Shown: piece after piece, positions 25,497-32,770 of the stretch
Numbering within the stretch: position 1 is the stretch's first letter
Layout of the letters: each line of letters begins with the position of its first letter
Source: Micromonospora sp. DSM 45708
GTDB lineage: Bacteria > Actinomycetota > Actinomycetes > Mycobacteriales > Micromonosporaceae
Assembly (NCBI RefSeq): GCF_039566955.1
Contig: NZ_CP154796.1
Span: 6,572,001 to 6,636,000, forward strand
Length of the DNA stretch: 64,000 bases
Direction: 5' to 3'
The notes under the pieces: generated by a model
What the model saw: only the letters and a program-made list of their open reading frames with translations
Told to the model about the DNA's origin: nothing
Database searches by the model: none
Translations under genes and position numbers: made by a program

Positions 25497-25943
25497 ATGA
25501 AGATCATCCTTACTCAGGAGGTGTCCGGCCTCGGCTCTCCGGGCGACATCGTCGAGGTCAAGGACGGCTTCGGCCGTAACTACCTGCTGCCGCAGGGCTT
25601 CGCGATCGCCTGGACCAAGGGTGCCGAGAAGCAGGTCACGGTCATCAAGCGGGCCCGCTCGGCCCGCGAGGTCCGTGACCTCGACCACGCCAACGAGATC
25701 AAGGGCCAGATCGAGGGCCTGAAGGTCAGCCTGAAGGCCCGCGCCGGCGACGGTGGCCGGCTCTTCGGTTCGGTCACCCCGGCCGAGATCGTCGACGCCG
25801 TCAAGGCGGCCGGCGGTCCGAGCCTGGACCGGCGTCGGCTGGAGACGCCCGGCCACATCAAGTCGCTCGGCGCCTACCCGGTCAGCATCCGGCTGCACCC
25901 CGAGGTGACCGCCAAGTTCGACCTGAACGTGGTCAAGGGCTGA
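25497..25943 (+). CDS. rplI: 50S ribosomal protein L9
   Basis: 148 residues. The N-terminal rRNA-binding domain reads [36 protein letters not shown]; a long connecting helix and the C-terminal domain ([13 protein letters not shown] ... [19 protein letters not shown]) follow. GGGGAGG lies seven bases before the ATG. It is the last gene of the operon, followed by a strong hairpin. Confidence 0.98.
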   Translation: MKIILTQEVSGLGSPGDIVEVKDGFGRNYLLPQGFAIAWTKGAEKQVTVIKRARSAREVRDLDHANEIKGQIEGLKVSLKARAGDGGRLFGSVTPAEIVDAVKAAGGPSLDRRRLETPGHIKSLGAYPVSIRLHPEVTAKFDLNVVKG

Positions 25944-25958
25944 CCCCACCGCACCACG

Positions 25959-25994
25959 AAAGGGCCCGCACCGGTTGTCCGGTGCGGGCCCTTT
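25959..25994. terminator. Operon terminator after rplI
   Basis: A perfect 16-base stem AAAGGGCCCGCACCGG / CCGGTGCGGGCCCTTT around TTGT. The A and T ends make it work in both directions, and it also faces the convergent gene ending at 26033. Confidence 0.9.
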
Positions 25995-26032
25995 CTCGCA
26001 TCTTCCGACGACGCGCGCCCCGACCGGCGGGC

Positions 26033-27532
26033 TCAGCCGATCGGCTGGCCGGTCACCGCGCTGATCACCACCGTGGACAGCCCACCACCCACCACGGCCG
26101 CCGCCAACGCCACCGTCGCCGACCGCCACGTCGTACCGACCTGACGCAGCAGCACCGCCACCACGAGGCTGCTCACCAGCGCCAGCCCGAACCTCGGCGC
26201 CGCCGCCGACAACGACGCGAACGCGTGGGCCCGCGGCGAGTCGCAGCCACCGCCACTGATGTCGGTGACGCACCCCGCCGGCGCCTGCCCGTCCAGGAAC
26301 ACCAGGCCGAGGAAGAGCAGCACCGCCGGCACCAGATAGCAGGCGGCCGTGTAGACGAGCGGTCGCAGCGGCCCACCCGGATCCGGATCCAGCAGGTCGT
26401 CCTCCAGCCGGCGGCTCCACGAGCCACCGCCGACCGGGTCCATCCGCCGCCGCGTCGGGGAACCGACCGGCCCGACCGGCTCCGCCGCCCGACGGCGCGG
26501 CGCGGCCCGGGGACGCGGCGCGGTGTACGCGACCACCGGCGACTGCGGCGCCGACGTCGGCGTCTCCATCCACCGCGGATCGTCACCCGCCAACCGGGTC
26601 CCCGACCAGAACTCCTCGACCTGCTCCGGCGACGCCCAACCCTCCCGGACCGGCGGCGCCGTGCGGTCCCACGGATCGGCCGCCGGATACCGCGGACCGG
26701 CGTCCCGCACCCGGTCGAGGTGACCGGTGTCGGTGAACCGGTCCCACTCACCGGTGTGCTCGGTGCGGTCCCACCGGCTCCCGGCCTGCTCCCACCGACC
26801 TCCGGCGTCCGCCCGACCCCACGCGCGCACGCCCGACGCGTCCCACGGATCGACCGCGGGCTGCTCCACCGGGGCCGGCTCGGCCGCCCGACCCCGTTCC
26901 CAGGGATCCACGGCCGGCGGTGGCCAGGACGAACCGGTCGCTCGCGGACTCCGCCGGGCCGGCCGCTCGGCGTCCCACCCGCCGGTGCCACCACCCGGGC
27001 CCGTCTCGTCCGGCAGCCCCGACCAGATCACCTCCGGTCGGCGGGTTGCCGCCCGCCGCGGACGGCTCCGGGGCGCCGTCCCCGACACCGGCCCGTCCTC
27101 CCCGGCCTCGGCCCGTCTGCTCCCGACGTAGCCCTGCTCCTGCGGGGCGTCCATGGTCCACTCGGCGGTGTGGTCGGACACCGGCCCGGGCCCGACGGCC
27201 CGCAGCTCGCGTCGGCCGTCGTCCCGACGCCGACCGGTGTCGGCCCGCCAACCACCGCCGGAGGCGGGCGACTCGGCGTCGTCGTCGTCCGGCGCGGCAT
27301 GCCGCCCACCGCCGTCCGCCCGACTGACCCCCGACTCCACCGCCCACCGCGGAAGGTAGGCGTCCACCGGCTCGTCCTGGCCGCGCTCGATGGCCCGCCG
27401 TCGGCTCGGCGTGCGCTGGCGCTCCGGCGCGTACGGGTCCACGGGGCGCGGACCAGCGGAAGCGTCCCAGGAAGCGCTCGGCCGGCGCTCGCGCGGGCTG
27501 TCCTCCCCGCTTGCCCAGTCCCGGTGTCTCAC
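26033..27532 (-). CDS. Proline/arginine-rich membrane protein of unknown function
   Basis: About 499 residues. The first 360 are disordered, rich in Arg, Asp, Trp and Pro with repeated DPW(D/E)R-type motifs (VDPWERG, VDPWDASG, ADPWDRT). The C-terminal 130 hold three or four membrane helices (VYTAACYLVPAVLLFLGLVFL; FGLALVSSLVVAVLL; TVALAAAVVGGGLSTVVISAV) with a short loop containing two cysteines. Start at GTG 27532 is a best guess; an ATG at 27622 is in frame. It lies convergent to rplI and divergent from dnaB. No family recognised. Confidence 0.65.
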   Translation of the reverse strand: MRHRDWASGEDSPRERRPSASWDASAGPRPVDPYAPERQRTPSRRRAIERGQDEPVDAYLPRWAVESGVSRADGGGRHAAPDDDDAESPASGGGWRADTGRRRDDGRRELRAVGPGPVSDHTAEWTMDAPQEQGYVGSRRAEAGEDGPVSGTAPRSRPRRAATRRPEVIWSGLPDETGPGGGTGGWDAERPARRSPRATGSSWPPPAVDPWERGRAAEPAPVEQPAVDPWDASGVRAWGRADAGGRWEQAGSRWDRTEHTGEWDRFTDTGHLDRVRDAGPRYPAADPWDRTAPPVREGWASPEQVEEFWSGTRLAGDDPRWMETPTSAPQSPVVAYTAPRPRAAPRRRAAEPVGPVGSPTRRRMDPVGGGSWSRRLEDDLLDPDPGGPLRPLVYTAACYLVPAVLLFLGLVFLDGQAPAGCVTDISGGGCDSPRAHAFASLSAAAPRFGLALVSSLVVAVLLRQVGTTWRSATVALAAAVVGGGLSTVVISAVTGQPIG

Positions 27533-27640
27533 GGCCGGAGCGTGACCCTTCTCAACCCGAAAGTGCAATCCGCTGTCAAGGTGCAGCCGTTCGCAGCGAT
27601 AGTACGGGACGAACGACGCCAAGGCTCGACCGGAAATCTT

Positions 27641-27759
27641 CCGTCCACAGGGTGGGGATAGGAAAAGCCCAGGTCAGAGGCGATAGGCCCGGAATCCTCC
27701 ATCACTTTTCCACACCCCTGTGCACACCCTGCGCACATGCCGGTCCCCCTGCGTCCACA
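27641..27759 (+). promoter_or_regulatory. DnaA-box-like cluster upstream of dnaB
   Basis: TTTTCCACA at 27706-27714 fits the general DnaA-box consensus; CCGTCCACA (27641-27649) and GCGTCCACA (27751-27759) keep the GTCCACA core with two mismatches. All face dnaB. Spacing is too loose and copies too few for an origin. Confidence 0.35.
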
Positions 27760-27789
27760 GGTTGTCCCGAGGCTCGTCCACCGGCCCTG

Positions 27790-27818
27790 TTGGTGGCTGA
27801 CCTCGGGTTCCGTATCGT
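27790..27818 (+). promoter_or_regulatory. Candidate dnaB promoter
   Basis: TTGGTG at 27790-27795 and TATCGT at 27813-27818 are separated by exactly 17 bases, a typical vegetative promoter layout, about 108 bases before the dnaB start. Confidence 0.4.
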
Positions 27819-27925
27819 GGCCAGCGACCGCCGGGCGATGGCCCCCGATCGACCGGAGGGTCGGCGGAAGTTGTCACACCCCGGCGATAGAGCTGGACTC
27901 GATCCGACGCAGCAAGGGGGGACCC

Positions 27926-29329
27926 GTGTCGGTCACCGACGAGACGCGCGCGGAACGGACCGGGGGGCAACCGTCCGAGCCGCCCATGCGGGAGGCGTCC
28001 TTCGAGAAGACACCACCCCAGGACGTGGCCGCCGAGCAGTGCGTCCTCGGCGGCATGCTGCTCTCCAAGGACGCCATCGCGGACGTCGTGGAGATCCTCA
28101 AGACCAACGACTTCTACCGCCCGGTGCACGCCACCATCTTCGACGCGATCCTCGACATCTACGGTCGGGGTGAACCGGCCGACCCGATCACGGTGGCCGC
28201 GGCGCTGGCCGACTCCGGCGACCTCGCCCGCATCGGCGGCGCGCCCTACCTGCACACCCTGATCGCCAGCGTGCCCACCGCCGCCAACGCCGCCTACTAC
28301 GCCCGCATCGTGGGCGAGCGGGCCGTGCTCCGCCGGCTGGTCGAGGCCGGCACCCGGATCGTGCAGCTCGGCTACGGCACCGGCCCGAGTGGCAGCCGGG
28401 ACGTGGACGACATCGTGGACCTTGCCCAGCAGGCCGTCTACGAGATCACCGAGAAGCGGGTCAGCGAGGACTTCGCGATCCTGGCCGACATGCTCCAGCC
28501 CACGCTGGACGAGATCGAGGCGGTCGGCGCCCAGGGCGGCGTGATGACCGGCGTCCCGACCGGCTTCACCGACCTCGACCGCCTGCTCAACGGCCTGCAC
28601 GCGGGGCAGTTGGTGATCGTGGCCGGCCGACCTGGTCTGGGCAAGTCGACCGCATCTATGGACTTTGCCCGAAATGCGGCTATTCGCGCTAACCAGGCCG
28701 CGGCGATCTTCTCGCTGGAGATGAGCAAGGTCGAGATCGTCATGCGACTTCTCTCGGCCGAGGCGCGGGTGCCGCTGCACGTGCTGCGCAGCGGGCAGCT
28801 CTCCGACGACGACTGGACCAAGCTGGCCCGCTGCATGGGCGAGATCAGCGAGGCGCCGCTCTTCGTCGACGACACCCCGAGCATGAACCTGATGGAGATC
28901 CGGGCGAAGGCACGACGGCTCAAGCAGAAGCACGACCTGAAGCTGATCGTGGTCGACTACCTCCAGCTCATGACCTCACCGAAGCGCACCGAGAGCCGGC
29001 AGCAGGAGGTCGCGGATCTGTCCCGTGGCCTGAAGCTGCTGGCCAAGGAGGTCGAGTGCCCGGTGATCGCGGTGAGTCAGCTGAACCGTGGCCCGGAGCA
29101 GCGTACGGACAAGCGACCGCAATTGTCCGATCTGCGTGAATCGGGATCTATTGAGCAGGATGCTGACGTAGTAATCCTTTTGCACCGCGATGACTATTAT
29201 GACAAGGAGTCGCCGCGGGCCGGGGAGGCGGATTTCATCATCGCCAAACACAGGAATGGGCCGACCGACACGGTGACGGTCGCCGCGCAGTTGCACCTGT
29301 CGCGCTTCGTGGACATGGCCATCGTCTGA
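27926..29329 (+). CDS. dnaB: Replicative DNA helicase DnaB
   Basis: 467 residues. The N-terminal domain (TPPQDVAAEQCVLGGMLLSKDAI) precedes the RecA-like motor: Walker A GRPGLGKST near residue 233, Walker B IVVDYLQLM, QLNRGPEQR and the end motif ESGSIEQDADVVILLHR. No intein interrupts it, unlike several mycobacterial DnaB proteins. The GTG at 27926 follows AAGGGGGG at a suitable distance. It unwinds DNA ahead of the replisome. Confidence 0.98.
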   Translation: MSVTDETRAERTGGQPSEPPMREASFEKTPPQDVAAEQCVLGGMLLSKDAIADVVEILKTNDFYRPVHATIFDAILDIYGRGEPADPITVAAALADSGDLARIGGAPYLHTLIASVPTAANAAYYARIVGERAVLRRLVEAGTRIVQLGYGTGPSGSRDVDDIVDLAQQAVYEITEKRVSEDFAILADMLQPTLDEIEAVGAQGGVMTGVPTGFTDLDRLLNGLHAGQLVIVAGRPGLGKSTASMDFARNAAIRANQAAAIFSLEMSKVEIVMRLLSAEARVPLHVLRSGQLSDDDWTKLARCMGEISEAPLFVDDTPSMNLMEIRAKARRLKQKHDLKLIVVDYLQLMTSPKRTESRQQEVADLSRGLKLLAKEVECPVIAVSQLNRGPEQRTDKRPQLSDLRESGSIEQDADVVILLHRDDYYDKESPRAGEADFIIAKHRNGPTDTVTVAAQLHLSRFVDMAIV

Positions 29330-29363
29330 GCGACCGCCTTGTACGGGGTTCTCCTCCGAGGCC

Positions 29364-29422
29364 GTGATCATGAGATTGACGGCGTTGTTGATTTACGTTG
29401 ATGCCGTCAGGTTCATGGTCAC
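29364..29422. repeat. Palindromic repeat, GATCATGAG...TGACGGC type
   Basis: Arms of 20 bases (29364-29383 and 29403-29422) match at 16 positions as inverted repeats around a 19-base loop. The left arm begins GTGATCATGAGATTG, the same motif as the element at 13261-13275, so the two belong to one dispersed family. Confidence 0.6.
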
Positions 29423-29549
29423 CGCCGGCCTGCCTGTTCGACGCCACCCCCGTTCTGCTGAGGCAGAACCCGGACCCGCAGGAACTGTTCGACCGCTTCG
29501 TCGGCTGGACCGCACGCCCCACACTCGCTGATCAAGGCGGGAGGCCCCG

Positions 29550-30233
29550 TCAGCCGAGCAGCGGGAACCAGCCCGCCGCCTCGCCCAGCTCGAACCGGTC
29601 CCGGTCGGTCAACGGCACCCGCCCGGTGGCCTTGAGCAGATATTCGTGGTCGTCCCAGGCGGCCGGGCGTACCGCGTCGTCGCACAGCAGGCCGTCCATC
29701 GTGGTCACCGCGACCCGCGTCGGGCCGGTCGCCGGCCGTGGCGCGTCCGGCAGGTCCACCACCAGGTCGAGGTGGTGCACGACCGCCTCGGTGGTCAGCG
29801 TGGCCAGCAGATCGGGTACGCGCAGCACGTGGCCCTGGGTGGTGACGTGCCCGCCCGTGTCCGCTGCGGCGGCGGCGCGGGCGGCAGCCGGGGCGGTGTC
29901 GGACCAGATCCGGACCACGCCGGTGGGCCGGTCGAACGCGGCGGCCGAGCGGCGGGCCCACCAGGCGTGCCGCGCGTCGGCCCCGTCCTCGCCGTCGGCG
30001 CCGAACGCGCGCCAGTAGCTGACGTCGTCGACGTCGGCCGGACCGGGCACCGGGCTGGCCAGCGCGACGAGCGCGCGTTGGGCGTCGCAGAGCACGTGGA
30101 AGAGCAGGTCGGCGACGAGCCAGCCCCGGCAGCGGGTCGGTCGTTGCAGGCCGGCGTCGTCGAGCGGGCTGACGACGGCGGTGATGCCGTCGTACGCCTG
30201 GGCCAGCGCCTCGTGCGGCCGGATCGGGCTCAT
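29550..30233 (-). CDS. Maleylpyruvate isomerase / DinB-like family protein
   Basis: 227 residues. The N-terminal helix pattern and motifs (CRGWLVADLLFHVLCDAQRA, TEAVVHHLDLVVDLP) match the actinobacterial mycothiol-dependent maleylpyruvate isomerase-like group, four-helix metal-binding proteins. The paired histidines in VVHHLDL fit the metal site. The actual reaction is unknown; members are often suspected mycothiol-using transferases. Start ATG 30233 gives the usual N-terminus MSPIRPHEAL. Confidence 0.7.
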   Translation of the reverse strand: MSPIRPHEALAQAYDGITAVVSPLDDAGLQRPTRCRGWLVADLLFHVLCDAQRALVALASPVPGPADVDDVSYWRAFGADGEDGADARHAWWARRSAAAFDRPTGVVRIWSDTAPAAARAAAAADTGGHVTTQGHVLRVPDLLATLTTEAVVHHLDLVVDLPDAPRPATGPTRVAVTTMDGLLCDDAVRPAAWDDHEYLLKATGRVPLTDRDRFELGEAAGWFPLLG

Positions 30234-30274
30234 GGGGTGCAGCCTGCCACGGCGCGCGGCGGTCGGCACGGTCA

Positions 30275-30324
30275 GGCGGGGGCCCCCTCTTATCGCCAGG
30301 CGTTAAGAAGGGGCCCCTCCTTTA
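30275..30324. repeat. Double GGGGCCCC palindromic repeat between two genes
   Basis: A minus-strand unit GGCGATAAGAGGGGGCCCC (30297 downward) and a plus-strand unit GGCGTTAAGAAGGGGCCCC (from 30299) form an inverted pair; each unit is also partly self-complementary. A relative occurs at 45668-45722. It probably also ends transcription of the zinc-ribbon gene. Confidence 0.65.
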
Positions 30325-30332
30325 CACGCTCG

Positions 30333-30722
30333 TCAGTCGAACAGCTCGCCGAGGAAGCCGTGCTTCTTCTTGCGGCGGTAGTGGCCGTGGTAGCCGTAGT
30401 GCTGCTGCTGACCGTGGCCGTACGCGGGCTGCGGGTAGCCGTGGCCGGGCGGCGGCGGAGGGGGCGGGGGGACGGCGCCGTAGCCCGGCTGGTGCGGGGC
30501 GGCGGGCGGGGGCGGCGGAGGCGGCGGGTAGCCGGCCCCGGCGGGTGCGGCCTGCGGGGCGCCGCCCTGCTGCCGGTTCCAGTTGGCCTCGGCCTCGAAC
30601 AGCTTTTCGAGCTCGCCTCGGTCGAGGAAGATCCCGCGGCATTCGCCGCACTGGTCGATGACTACTCCGCTGCGCTCGTACTGGCGCATCTCTCCACGGC
30701 ATTTGGGACAGGTGAGCTGCAT
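30333..30722 (-). CDS. TFIIB-type zinc-ribbon protein with Pro/Gly/Tyr-rich tail
   Basis: 129 residues. Residues 1-45 form a zf-TFIIB ribbon: CPKC at the start and CGEC about 20 residues later, followed by GIFLDRGELEKL. The rest is Pro/Gly/Tyr/His-rich and ends with a basic RRKKKHGFLGELFD. Proteins of this kind are common in actinobacteria with unknown role. TACCGT lies seven bases before the ATG, suggesting a leaderless mRNA. Confidence 0.8.
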   Translation of the reverse strand: MQLTCPKCRGEMRQYERSGVVIDQCGECRGIFLDRGELEKLFEAEANWNRQQGGAPQAAPAGAGYPPPPPPPPAAPHQPGYGAVPPPPPPPPGHGYPQPAYGHGQQQHYGYHGHYRRKKKHGFLGELFD

Positions 30723-30745
30723 GACACCGACGGTACCGGGTGTTT

Positions 30746-31378
30746 TCACGCGGCGGCGGTCAGCGCGTGCGTCACCTCGTCGTCGGAGACCTCGTGGAAG
30801 TCGTCGTAGTAGGCGCCGACGGCGGCGAAGTCGGCCGGGAGTTGGCTGCTCACGACCGTGTCGGCCGTGGCGGCGAGCATCTCGTACGCCTGCGGGGAGC
30901 CGACCGGGACGGCGACGACCACCCGGGCGGCGCCGAGGTGGCGGGCGACCTGGACGGCGGCGCGGGCGGTGGCGCCGGTGGCGAGCCCGTCGTCGACGAT
31001 CAGGGCGGTCCGGCCGGTCAGGTCCAGCGGGGGGCGACCGGCGCGGTAGCGCTGCTCGCGGCGGTCCAGTTCGGCCTGTTCGCGGCGGCGGACCTGGGCC
31101 CGGTCGTTCTCGCTGATCCGGCCGGCGACCATGTCGTTGAGGACCTGCACGCCGCCGGGGCCGAGCGCCCCGTAGGCGACCTCGGGCGCCCAGGGCACAC
31201 CGAGTTTGCGGACGACCAGCACGTCGAGGGGGGCGTGGAGCCGGTCGGCGATCACCCGGGCGACGGGTACGCCGCCGCGGACCAGCGCGAGGACGACGAC
31301 GTCGGGCCGGTCGACGAGGTCGGTGAGTCGCTCGGCGAGGTCCCGTCCCGCTTCGGCCCGGTCACGGTAGGTGGTCAT
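30746..31378 (-). CDS. Phosphoribosyltransferase-domain protein
   Basis: 210 residues of the type I PRTase fold. The PRPP-binding loop ALIVDDGLATGATA lies at about residue 122; the N-terminal part has VVLALVRGGVPVARVIA and VVRKLGVPW. The insert with ENDRAQVRRREQAELDRRE is typical of the actinobacterial stand-alone group, often found with stress or dormancy genes, whose substrate is unknown. The gene start overlaps the end of the upstream membrane-protein gene by 17 bases. Confidence 0.85.
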   Translation of the reverse strand: MTTYRDRAEAGRDLAERLTDLVDRPDVVVLALVRGGVPVARVIADRLHAPLDVLVVRKLGVPWAPEVAYGALGPGGVQVLNDMVAGRISENDRAQVRRREQAELDRREQRYRAGRPPLDLTGRTALIVDDGLATGATARAAVQVARHLGAARVVVAVPVGSPQAYEMLAATADTVVSSQLPADFAAVGAYYDDFHEVSDDEVTHALTAAA

Positions 31379-32717
31379 GCCTCAGGTGTACGCCTTCCGG
31401 CCGCTTCGCGTCGGGCGGTTGCCGGGAATGCCGGCCGGCCGGTGCCTCGGCGAGTGCCAGCGCCGGGGCGAGGACGAGGAGCGCGGCCGGGTAGAGCAGG
31501 TAGCCGAAGCGGGTGGAGGGCATCAGCAGGATCGCGGCGAGCAGCCCGTACCCGCTGACGAGCGCCGTGGCGGCGGCGGTGCGCGGCGGGTGGCGCAGCA
31601 GCCGGACGGCGATCGCCAGGCCGACCGCGACGAGCAGCGCGGCGGCGATCACCCGGCCGGCGGGGAGCGTCTCGGCGATCAGGTGGCCGGGGAACGGGGA
31701 CTGGGCGGGGCTGGTCACCAGGCCGTGGCCGAGCGGGAACCGGAGCACGTTCTCGACGAGGGCGTCGCGGTCGACGAGCAGGACCGGCAGCAGCGCGAGG
31801 ACGGGGAGGCCGAGGGCGCCCAGCGCGGTGCGGGGCGCGGCCCGGCGGGTGGCGGCCCAGCAGACCAGCACGACCGCCACCGGCCAGGCGAAGAGCTTCA
31901 GCGCGCCGGCGGCGCCGACCGCGAGGCCGGCGCGGCCGGGCCGGTCGGCGGCGGCCAGCGCGAGGGCGAGCAGGCAGAGCGCGAGTACGGGGAGGTCATC
32001 GCCGCCGGTGGCGAGCGTGAGCGCGGAGACGGGCAGGACGGTGGCGGCCTGCACGACGCGCAGCAGCGCGGCGCAGCGGCGGGGCGAGGTGGGGCCGGTG
32101 CCGGTGCGCAGCGTGGTGACCAGGGCGGCGAGCGCGAGCGCGGTGCCGACCGCGAACCAGACGCGGGCGTCGGTCCACCAGGCGTCGGCGGCGGCCCGGG
32201 GCAGCCCGAACAGTGCCATCCCGGGTTGGTAGGGCGTGTAGCCGAGGAGTTGTTCGCCGGGGGGCAGGGCGGCGATGGCGTCGGGGCCGAGGTAGGGGGT
32301 GCCGTGCTCGGCGAGACGGGTGCCGGCGTGTTCCACCACGAGCACCTCCTCCTGGGCCCGGCCGGGGTGCCCGCCGGCCCGCTGGACGCTCTGCACGACG
32401 ACCGGCAGCAGCGCGGTGGTGGCCCAGGTCAGGCCGGTGACCGTCCAGCGGGCGGGCAGGCCGGCCAGCGGGGTGCCGGGGCGTCGGCGGCGGGCGAGGA
32501 GCTGGGTGGTCGCGGCGAGCGTGGCGAGGGCGTACCCGATGGTGGCGACGGTGCCCCACGCGCGGTGCGGGGGCAGGGTGGAGGTGGCGGCGGTGACCGC
32601 GGCGAAGATCGTGGCGGCGGCGTAGAGGCCCAGGTCGAGGGCGAGACCGCCGGCGGCGGTGTCGAGCGCCGACCAGCGGCGGGTGGTGGCGGTGGCCGGG
32701 TCGGCGTGGGCGGTCAC
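31362..32717 (-). CDS. GT87-like polytopic membrane protein
   Basis: About 451 residues with about ten membrane helices. The first outer loop contains HGTPYLGPDAIAALPPG and YTPYQPGMALFGLP, comparable to the acidic loop and YPP motif of GT87 (DUF2029) glycosyltransferases; VGAAGALKLFAWPVAVVL is the conserved mid helix. The GTG at 32717 is the best start; the same frame stays open far upstream only because it is the shadow of the GGDEF gene. Sugar donor and acceptor are unknown. Confidence 0.72.
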   Translation of the reverse strand: MTAHADPATATTRRWSALDTAAGGLALDLGLYAAATIFAAVTAATSTLPPHRAWGTVATIGYALATLAATTQLLARRRRPGTPLAGLPARWTVTGLTWATTALLPVVVQSVQRAGGHPGRAQEEVLVVEHAGTRLAEHGTPYLGPDAIAALPPGEQLLGYTPYQPGMALFGLPRAAADAWWTDARVWFAVGTALALAALVTTLRTGTGPTSPRRCAALLRVVQAATVLPVSALTLATGGDDLPVLALCLLALALAAADRPGRAGLAVGAAGALKLFAWPVAVVLVCWAATRRAAPRTALGALGLPVLALLPVLLVDRDALVENVLRFPLGHGLVTSPAQSPFPGHLIAETLPAGRVIAAALLVAVGLAIAVRLLRHPPRTAAATALVSGYGLLAAILLMPSTRFGYLLYPAALLVLAPALALAEAPAGRHSRQPPDAKRPEGVHLRHDHLP

Positions 32718-32770
32718 GCGGGCCAGTCTGGCAGACCGGGGGTGCGGTCCGGCCGGGTCGGGCCGGTCGG

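Larger units (their letters stand above)
27533..27925. other. Gap upstream of dnaB
   Basis: 393 bases with no plausible gene. It contains a cluster of GTCCACAG/TTCCACA motifs (27641-27759) and a candidate promoter (27790-27818), both listed. Confidence 0.6.

Noticed and set aside
27641..27759. A replication origin at the DnaA-like cluster upstream of dnaB.
   Set aside because: Only one motif is close to consensus, there is no AT-rich unwinding element, and gene order places oriC to the left of the window.
29398..30018. An open frame starting in the gap after dnaB and running into the next gene.
   Set aside because: Most of it is antisense to the maleylpyruvate isomerase-like gene; the short upstream part has no ribosome site and overlaps an inverted repeat.
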